Positions 1 to 4,745 of a DNA stretch of 5,826 nucleotides are shown here, in pieces. The position numbers were made by a program, and so were the translations under genes. The first letter of the stretch is position 1. Each line of letters starts with the position of its first letter. The stretch comes from Acidobacteriaceae bacterium (GTDB lineage Bacteria > Acidobacteriota > Terriglobia > Terriglobales > Acidobacteriaceae). The notes under the pieces are model-generated. The model searched no databases and was not told the origin of the DNA. It saw only the letters and a list, made by a program, of their open reading frames with translations. Where the stretch lies: the NCBI GenBank assembly GCA_003140705.1, contig PLKU01000015.1, positions 1 to 5,826 of the forward strand, in the 5' to 3' direction.

Positions 1-68
1 CCGGAGCAGCATGGATTCTCGCTGATCTCTTGGGCGAGTATCGGCCTTAATGACCATCCTCCGCGATG

Positions 69-107
69 ACGTGAGGTGGGCCACGCTCACGTGAGGTTTA
101 TTTCGTT
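69..107 (+). terminator. Possible Rho-independent terminator
   Basis: ACGTGAG (69-75) pairs perfectly with CTCACGT (86-92). GTG (76-78) can pair with CAC (82-84) around a GGC loop, leaving G85 bulged, for a stem of about 10 bp. The sequence after it is T-rich but interrupted (TTTATTTCGTT, 97-107). It lies just after two candidate stop codons of a left-hand gene (48-50, 67-69), which is where a terminator would be expected. The broken T tract makes the call weak, and the CTCACGTGAG palindrome (86-95) could instead be a protein-binding site. Confidence 0.3.
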
Positions 108-113
108 CAAGAC

Positions 114-150
114 AATGTCCGCCGGATTGAACGCTCATTGGCGGATCATT
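114..150. repeat. Imperfect inverted repeat, hairpin-forming
   Basis: AATGTCCGCC (114-123) pairs with GGCGGA-T-CATT (140-150) through 10 base pairs with a single bulged T at 146 and a 16-nt loop. The 8-bp palindrome GAATATTC follows directly at 151-158. No T tract follows, so it is not an obvious terminator. Function is unknown; it may be a regulatory site or a structured RNA element. Confidence 0.4.
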
Positions 151-235
151 GAATATTCCAAAATCTCGCCTCCAGGGTAGGCATTTGACAAGGTTTCCTT
201 GAAGATTGGCATCGCTCCGCCCGGATCGACGAAAT

Positions 236-248
236 CCATGATTCATGG
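236..248. repeat. Perfect 6-1-6 palindrome CCATGA-T-TCATGG
   Basis: The two 6-bp arms are exact complements around a single central T. The core TGATTCA recurs at 553-559 within the TTGA-T-TCAA palindrome next to the repressor gene. Short odd-centred palindromes of this kind are often bound by dimeric regulators, but here that is inference only. Confidence 0.4.
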
Positions 249-287
249 TGTCACTTGGCGAAACCTGGGCATAGCACTGCTTGAAAG

Positions 288-314
288 CAAGAGGTTTTGC
301 TCTTGGCGGAGCAA
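288..314 (+). repeat. Two overlapping, mutually exclusive hairpins
   Basis: CAAGAG (288-293) pairs with CTCTTG (300-305) around a 6-nt loop. TTGCTC (297-302) pairs with GAGCAA (309-314) around another 6-nt loop. The arms overlap at 300-302, so an RNA could form only one of the two at a time. This is the geometry of a small switch, but the stems are only 6 bp and no leader peptide or terminator is seen, so the function is unproven. Confidence 0.3.
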
Positions 315-515
315 TGCGATGAGAGCCGGCCCTCGAAACACGCTTTGGGCTGTTCTCGGCAGTTGATCGCCCAAAGCACGGGTTTCATTCATCCAGGAAC
401 GTTCAGCAGGAATAGCGAATATCAGGTGGCCGATGCCTTGATTCCGAGGCTGCAAGCCGTTGCTACCGCAGCTCTTGAAGCGCTTGTAGATCTGCATCTC
501 GATCCGGCGCACTGA
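297..515 (+). pseudogene. Weak 72-codon reading frame or gene remnant
   Basis: This frame opens with TTG at 297, just after an in-frame stop (282-284), and ends at TGA 513-515, about 60 nt before the repressor. It has no clear Shine-Dalgarno sequence. The second half reads like ordinary protein, with an Ala/Leu-rich amphipathic helix near the C-terminus (residues 45-68, around IPRLQAVATAALEALVDL). The first half is less protein-like. I do not recognise a family. It may be a tiny unknown protein, the 3' remnant of a decayed gene, or chance. It is listed because it is the best + strand frame in the stretch before the repressor. Confidence 0.18.
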
Positions 516-560
516 AGTACTGAGCAATCGGACACAGTATTGAGCAAGCTGTTGATTCAA
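516..560 (+). promoter_or_regulatory. Candidate operator: direct repeats plus palindrome
   Basis: AGTACTGAGCAA (516-527) and AGTATTGAGCAA (536-547) match at 11 of 12 bases and start exactly 20 bp apart, about two helical turns, so they lie on the same face of the DNA. The palindrome TTGA-T-TCAA follows at 552-560. A looser dyad also links TTGA at 540-543 with TCAA at 557-560. The elements end 15 bp before the repressor ATG, a typical position for TetR-family autoregulation. I see no convincing -35/-10 pair. Binding by the adjacent repressor is inference. Confidence 0.4.
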
Positions 561-574
561 ACTTGCGTTTGAAA

Positions 575-1294
575 ATGAACAGCAATCGCTCACAACTCGG
601 GCAAAAGGTAGCAAGGCGCAAACGTCCGACTGCGGCCCCAGACCCAACACGCGAGAAATTGCTGGAGGCTGCGGGACCGATTTTTGCTAACTGCGGCTAT
701 CAGGCTACGACGATTCGCGAAATTTGTGCAGGAGCGGGAGCCAATGTTGCCGCGATAAATTATCACTTCGGCGATAAATTGGGATTGTATACCGAGGTCT
801 TGCAGCAATCTGTGCGAGCTGCCCAAGTATTGGCTGTTCACAACGCGCCTGATCAAAACATCTCCCCAGAAGACATGCTGCGAGCTCTGATTCGAGCTCG
901 ACTTCGGAGCATCAATGGGAAAGGTTTACCGGATTGGCATTCCCGACTCCTGGCGCATGAGTTCGCACAGCCCACACCGGCGCTTCGACAACTCATCGAT
1001 AAGTTAACTCGGCCGATCTACAAGCGACTACTGGAACTCATCGGAAGAATTATTGGCCTGCCCCCCAGTGACGACAACACACGACTCTGTGCAATCAGCG
1101 TGGTGGGACAAGTTCTTGCTTATGTTCTGCCAGGTCCATTGTTGACGGAGATTTGGCCGGAACTAAGGATGACACCTGACCAGGTGGAACGCATTGCGGA
1201 TCACATCGCGGACTTTTCACTTTCGTATCTAAAGGACTTTCGCTCGAGACATGGAACGATCACACCGGTAAGGAAACAGAGGCTCAGCAAATGA
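575..1294 (+). CDS. cecR: TetR-family repressor, CecR (YbiH)-like
   Basis: This is a predicted cytoplasmic one-component transcriptional repressor of 239 residues. A basic arm (residues 11-17, KVARRKR) precedes the TetR DNA-binding domain. The helix-turn-helix spans about residues 44-66 and ends in the classic AAINYHFGDK motif that leads to the next helix. The C-terminal half (about 85-220) resembles the CecR ligand-binding domain (DUF1956): a WHSRLLAHEFAQPTPAL segment, then RLCAISVVGQVLAYV. ATG at 575 is chosen. TTG at 563 would add four residues, and the in-frame stop is at 521-523. No strong Shine-Dalgarno precedes either start. The stop overlaps the adaptor start (ATGA). E. coli CecR controls ybhGFSR and rhlE and affects cefoperazone and chloramphenicol sensitivity. 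Control of this operon here is inferred from synteny, and the ligand is unknown. Confidence 0.85.
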   Translation: MNSNRSQLGQKVARRKRPTAAPDPTREKLLEAAGPIFANCGYQATTIREICAGAGANVAAINYHFGDKLGLYTEVLQQSVRAAQVLAVHNAPDQNISPEDMLRALIRARLRSINGKGLPDWHSRLLAHEFAQPTPALRQLIDKLTRPIYKRLLELIGRIIGLPPSDDNTRLCAISVVGQVLAYVLPGPLLTEIWPELRMTPDQVERIADHIADFSLSYLKDFRSRHGTITPVRKQRLSK

Positions 1295-2727
1295 CTACAC
1301 CCACAGTTGAAAGGGCGCCAGAACAGGCCGAGCAAAAAAAACAGACGGACCCATCCGGTGCAAAGCCGGACCCAGGGGAAAGAGCCAAGCTCGCCGTCAC
1401 TGATACTGCGAAGCCAGCGGTACCAGGCGGCGCGAATCCAGCCGCGGGGGACAGCGCCAAGCCGGACCCAGCGGAAAGTGAAAAGAAGGCAGCGGACGAA
1501 AAGGCTAAGCAAGCAGCCGACGAAAAGACGAAGCAGGCCGCGACGCGACGACGCCTAATCCTGATGATCGTCGCTGGCGTGGTCCTGATTGCGGCGGGGC
1601 TTCTAATCTGGAAGATCTTTTTTGCGGCACCACGTATCCCGAACAGCATTGTTGTGGTGAGCGGCCGAATTGAAGGCGACGACTCCGCGGTTGCTTCCAA
1701 AACAACCGGACGCATTCTTGAAGTTCGTGTCCGCGAGGGCGACACCGTAAATGCCGGAGACACGATCGCCACTCTCGACGACGCCCAGATTCGGGCGCGT
1801 GAAGACCAGGCTCGCGATGCTCTTTCGGAGGCTGAAGCGAAGGGCGCAGCCGCACAAGAGCAAATCGCGGTCCTCGAGGAACAATTGCAGCAAAGCCGGT
1901 TGCAGGTGGGCCAGTCAAAGCTAGATACAGAAGGCCATGTGGGGCAGGCGCAGGCGGATCTGGCAGCCGCGCAATCGGAATTGGCCCAGCAGCAGGCGGC
2001 GTATCAGATTGCCGCTTTCAATAGGGATGCTTATACGCGTCTTGCAAAAACCGGAGCTGTGTCGGAGCAACAGGGACTTCAGGCTTCAACGACGGCCGAT
2101 CAACAGGCCGCGGTGGTCGCTGCCTCGAAGCGCCGGGTTGAGTCGTCACAGGGAGCATTGACGACGGCAGAAGCAAGTCTGTCCAATCCTGGTATTCGCG
2201 AATCGCAGGTTGTCTCGGTTCGAAGGCAAATCGCACAGCAGGAAGCTGAAGTTGCGAGTGCAGCGGCCCAGACACAACAAGCTCGCGCCGAACTTGCAGA
2301 AGCAGGAGACAACCGCAAAGACTTGACAATCAGGGCACCGTTCTCCGGAACAGTGGTGACGCGCGGGGCGGAACCGGGCGAGGTGGTGGTCGCTGGAACT
2401 GCTGTGATCACACTATTGGACTTGACCAAGGTGTATTTGCGCGGCTTTGTGCCTGAAGGCCAAATCGGCAAAGTGAAAGTGGGGCAGTCGGCGCGCATAT
2501 ATCTCGACTCGAGTTCGCAGAAACCGGTCTACGCTTACGTCTCCAGGATTGACCCACAGGCCACATTCACTCCGGAAAACACTTACTTCCGCGACGATCG
2601 AGTCAAGCAGGTAGTCGGACTTAAGCTGCAATTAATTGGCGGATTCGGATTTGCCAAGCCTGGCATGCCTGTCGATGGCGAAGTCCTGGTGCAGGGAGAC
2701 AAGTGGCCGAAGGTCAAGCGCAATTGA
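1291..2727 (+). CDS. ybhG: HlyD-family periplasmic adaptor, YbhG-like
   Basis: This is the membrane-fusion subunit of a tripartite ABC efflux pump, predicted to be anchored in the inner membrane and to bridge towards an outer-membrane channel. Of 478 residues, 1-88 form a charged Lys/Glu/Ala/Pro-rich cytoplasmic segment. RRR (86-88) then precedes one transmembrane helix (about 89-108). The first lipoyl half is at about 119-166 (SGRIEG... VREGDTVNAGDTIATLD), followed by a long Gln/Ala-rich coiled-coil hairpin (about 167-340). The second lipoyl half is at 345-377 (LTIRAPFSGTVVTRGAEPGE) and a beta-barrel (378-470) contains the YbhG-like segment RIDPQATFTPEN. E. coli YbhG is about 330 residues, so both the N-terminal extension and the coil are longer here. 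ATG at 1291 overlaps the repressor stop by 4 nt, with AGAGG at 1278-1282 as ribosome site. The substrate cannot be read from the sequence. Confidence 0.9.
   Translation: MTTPTVERAPEQAEQKKQTDPSGAKPDPGERAKLAVTDTAKPAVPGGANPAAGDSAKPDPAESEKKAADEKAKQAADEKTKQAATRRRLILMIVAGVVLIAAGLLIWKIFFAAPRIPNSIVVVSGRIEGDDSAVASKTTGRILEVRVREGDTVNAGDTIATLDDAQIRAREDQARDALSEAEAKGAAAQEQIAVLEEQLQQSRLQVGQSKLDTEGHVGQAQADLAAAQSELAQQQAAYQIAAFNRDAYTRLAKTGAVSEQQGLQASTTADQQAAVVAASKRRVESSQGALTTAEASLSNPGIRESQVVSVRRQIAQQEAEVASAAAQTQQARAELAEAGDNRKDLTIRAPFSGTVVTRGAEPGEVVVAGTAVITLLDLTKVYLRGFVPEGQIGKVKVGQSARIYLDSSSQKPVYAYVSRIDPQATFTPENTYFRDDRVKQVVGLKLQLIGGFGFAKPGMPVDGEVLVQGDKWPKVKRN
1334..1341 (+). repeat. A8 homopolymer in the adaptor reading frame
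   Basis: Eight consecutive A residues cover the Gln-Lys-Lys codons at about residues 15-17 of the adaptor, early in the disordered extension. Such tracts are prone to slippage in replication or transcription. Loss or gain of one base would disrupt the adaptor frame. Confidence 0.6.
1360..1536 (+). repeat. Diverged internal repeats in adaptor N-terminus
   Basis: Two repeat families lie in the cytoplasmic extension. A 21-bp unit encoding AKPDP-x-E occurs at 1360-1380 and 1456-1476 (19 of 21 bases identical), with a related AKPAV at residues 40-44. A 24-bp tandem unit encodes AADEKAKQ then AADEKTKQ (1489-1512 and 1513-1536, 20 of 24 bases identical). The unit lengths are multiples of three, so copy-number change would keep the frame. 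The extension probably grew by local duplication. Confidence 0.7.
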
Positions 2728-4733
2728 TTACCGCCAATCCAGATCGAACGGTGCAAGATCGCGCGATCCCAGATCGGGCGGGCCAGGATCGGCAGGGCGC
2801 GGCCGCACAGCGGACTATCGATGTTTGCGGCCTGACGAAACGCTATGGCAAGCTCGAGGCCGTGCGTGGAATCACATTTGACGTTAACCACGGCGAGATG
2901 TTTGGACTGATTGGCCCGGATGGAGCCGGAAAGACTTCGACCTTCCAGATTCTTGCAGGCGTAATGGAAGCAACCGCAGGCACCGCGAACATCCTCGGTC
3001 GCCCGGCGCGGGATATGCGGTCCCAAACCGGATATTTGACGCAGGACTTCAGTCTCTATCCCGATCTGACTGTTGCGGAAAACATTCGCTATAGTGGCGA
3101 TCTGCGCCTCATTCCGCCAGATGAGATCGCGGAGCGCAGTCTTCAATATCTTCGAATGTTTGACATGGACCGTTTCGCAGGCCGGCTCGCTGGGCAGTTG
3201 AGCGGCGGCATGAAACAAAAGCTTGCGCTGGTCTGCGCTCTCGTTCCACAACCCAAAGTGCTGCTTCTCGACGAGCCAACCACAGGCGTCGATCCTGTAT
3301 CCCGTCGAGAATTTTGGGACGCGCTAACTCACTTGACGGCGGAGGGCCTGACGATCCTCGTGGCTACCCCTTACATGGATGAGGCTGAACGATGCCATCG
3401 AATTGCGTTTATGCACTTGGGGGCGATCCTCCAGATCGGCACGCCAGCCGAGCTTTGCGCCAGTCTGGGCGCCAAGCGGATCGAACTTCGCACGGCAGAC
3501 CTCAGGAAAGCGGAAAGTGTGCTTTCCGAGGGATCCGGGCCTGATAAAGACATCATCGACGTGGAGCGGTTCGGCGACCGGCTGGACCTGCTGGTGCACG
3601 ATCCAGACAAGGAGCAGGCGTGGATCACCGAGAAGCTTAAAGGCACATGCCTTTCGGTCGACGAGATGCGTGTCGACGAACCGACACTCGATAACATATT
3701 TGTTGCCAAGCTGCGTACGTTAAGCCAAAAGGCCGACACGGTCGAGTTTCCCGCAAAGCAGGATCACCGCAGCCTGCGCGGGCAAGTTGCAGTTGGTGCG
3801 AAGAACCTCGTCAAGGAGTTCAAATCATTTACGGCTGTGAAGAATGTGAGCCTCAATATTCGAAACGGGGAAGTATACGGACTCCTCGGAGCGAATGGGG
3901 CGGGCAAGACAACAACCATCCGGATGCTTTGCGGGCTTCTGGACTTGACAAGTGGAACCATGGAGTTGGGTGGCTCGGGTGGAAACCTGAGAACGGAAGC
4001 CGTTCGCAAGCGCATCGGTTACATGTCGCAAAAATTCTCTTTGTATGAAGACTTAACGATTCGCGAAAACCTCGATTTCTTTTCGGGCGTTTATGGCGTC
4101 CCTGACCAGGACCGCGAAGGAAAAATTCGATGGGTGCTTTCCTTTTCCGGTCTCGATGGAAAGCAGGATCAGATAACGGGTAGCTTGCCCGGTGGGTGGA
4201 AGCAGCGCGTGGCCTTCGGCGCTGCAATCATGCATGAACCGGATATTCTCTTTCTGGACGAACCGACCTCGGGCGTCGATCCTCTGGCGCGGCGCGCGTT
4301 CTGGACAATGATCAATCAGCTGGCCGACGGCGGCGCGGCGATCCTCGTAACAACTCACTATCTGGAGGAAGCGGAGCAGTGCAATCGCCTGGGAATGATG
4401 GTTGCAGGCGAGCTTGTGGCTGAAGGAACGCCCAGCGGCATAAAAAGCCAGCAATCCGGACACGTGCTTGAATTCATCGTCGACCAGCCGCAACACGCCT
4501 CGGACCTGCTGAAGAGCAAGACGGAAGACTGGCGAGTGTCCCTGTTCGGTGAGCGCCTGCATATGATCACCGACGAAGACCCAGCTACCGCCATAAAGGA
4601 AACCACAAAGCGGCTCGAAGAGAACGGAATTCACGTGACCAGCGCGAGCGAAAACCGCTTCTCGCTTGAAGACGTGTTCATCTCCATCGTGGAGAAGGCG
4701 CGTACTCAGGGAAAGGCGGCCACCGATGACTAA
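2703..4733 (+). CDS. ybhF: Double-NBD ABC transporter ATPase, YbhF-like
   Basis: This cytoplasmic energy subunit fuses two nucleotide-binding domains (676 residues from GTG 2703). NBD1 has Walker A GPDGAGKT (71-78), Q-loop Q114, signature LSGGM (166-170), and Walker B ending LLLDEP with catalytic Glu191. Its switch position reads ATPYMDEAE, with Pro223 in place of His. NBD2 has Walker A GANGAGKT (396-403), Q443, a degenerate signature LPGGW (495-499), Glu520, and His552 in THYLEEAE. Each NBD is followed by a drug-transporter-type tail (about 255-340 and 585-665, the latter with FSLEDVFI). The same asymmetry is recalled for E. coli YbhF (578 residues). The start is uncertain: GTG 2703 (AGGGAG at 2693-2698), TTG 2724 (GAAGG at 2709-2713, overlapping the adaptor stop) or GTG 2751. 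There is no usable ATG before NBD1. Residues 13-32 are a pentapeptide repeat. Confidence 0.92.
   Translation: MAEGQAQLITANPDRTVQDRAIPDRAGQDRQGAAAQRTIDVCGLTKRYGKLEAVRGITFDVNHGEMFGLIGPDGAGKTSTFQILAGVMEATAGTANILGRPARDMRSQTGYLTQDFSLYPDLTVAENIRYSGDLRLIPPDEIAERSLQYLRMFDMDRFAGRLAGQLSGGMKQKLALVCALVPQPKVLLLDEPTTGVDPVSRREFWDALTHLTAEGLTILVATPYMDEAERCHRIAFMHLGAILQIGTPAELCASLGAKRIELRTADLRKAESVLSEGSGPDKDIIDVERFGDRLDLLVHDPDKEQAWITEKLKGTCLSVDEMRVDEPTLDNIFVAKLRTLSQKADTVEFPAKQDHRSLRGQVAVGAKNLVKEFKSFTAVKNVSLNIRNGEVYGLLGANGAGKTTTIRMLCGLLDLTSGTMELGGSGGNLRTEAVRKRIGYMSQKFSLYEDLTIRENLDFFSGVYGVPDQDREGKIRWVLSFSGLDGKQDQITGSLPGGWKQRVAFGAAIMHEPDILFLDEPTSGVDPLARRAFWTMINQLADGGAAILVTTHYLEEAEQCNRLGMMVAGELVAEGTPSGIKSQQSGHVLEFIVDQPQHASDLLKSKTEDWRVSLFGERLHMITDEDPATAIKETTKRLEENGIHVTSASENRFSLEDVFISIVEKARTQGKAATDD
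2739..2798 (+). repeat. Four-copy 15-bp tandem repeat encoding [PQ]DRxx
   Basis: GATCG recurs at exactly 15-bp spacing (2742, 2757, 2772, 2787). The four units encode PDRTV, QDRAI, PDRAG and QDRQG, alternating Pro and Gln at the first position, so they can also be read as two 30-bp (10-residue) units. The array sits in the ATPase N-terminal leader, just after the adaptor stop and before NBD1 begins (about residue 38). Because the unit length is a multiple of three, copy-number changes would not shift the frame. Confidence 0.8.
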
Positions 4734-4740
4734 GGAGGAG
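4732..4740 (+). promoter_or_regulatory. Strong Shine-Dalgarno of the permease gene
   Basis: AAGGAGGAG overlaps the ATPase stop codon (TAA 4731-4733) and lies 5 nt before the permease ATG at 4746. This is the best ribosome-binding site in the window. It supports the permease start and translational coupling to the ATPase. Confidence 0.85.
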
Positions 4741-4745
4741 CTCGC

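Larger units (their letters stand above)
1..574. other. Upstream region without a convincing gene
   Basis: No reading frame here has both a recognisable product and a good start. On the + strand, two frames are open from the left edge and stop early (TAA at 48-50 and TGA at 67-69). Either could be the tail of an upstream gene, but too few residues are visible to choose. A reverse-strand frame is open from 246 to the left edge but gives an Arg-rich, unfamiliar peptide. The region is rich in short inverted repeats (69-92, 114-150, 236-248, 288-305, 297-314) and ends in direct repeats close to the repressor gene. It is best read as an intergenic and regulatory stretch, possibly with decayed coding remnants. 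Confidence 0.5.

Noticed and set aside
1..246. Reverse-strand frame open from 246 to the left edge
   Set aside because: It lacks stops, but the product is Arg/His/Ser-rich and unfamiliar with no clear ribosome site; too weak to annotate as a gene.
1..574. CRISPR array, tRNA or insertion sequence ends
   Set aside because: No regularly spaced repeats, no tRNA-like cloverleaf and no terminal inverted repeats flanking a transposase were seen.
243..650. 135-codon reverse-strand frame
   Set aside because: It overlaps the 5' end of the repressor, has no recognisable domain and a Cys/Arg/Ser-rich composition.
881..899. CGAGCTC repeated 12 bp apart inside the repressor
   Set aside because: It encodes RALIRAR in an ordinary helix; explained by codon use.
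1284..1772. 162-codon reverse-strand frame with hydrophobic Ala/Ser/Phe repeats
   Set aside because: It mirrors the repetitive Lys/Ala/Glu codons of the adaptor extension on the opposite strand; the apparent low-complexity protein is a by-product.
2583..3251. 222-codon reverse-strand open frame
   Set aside because: It lies across the adaptor end and NBD1, whose motifs prove the + strand is coding; its translation resembles no family.
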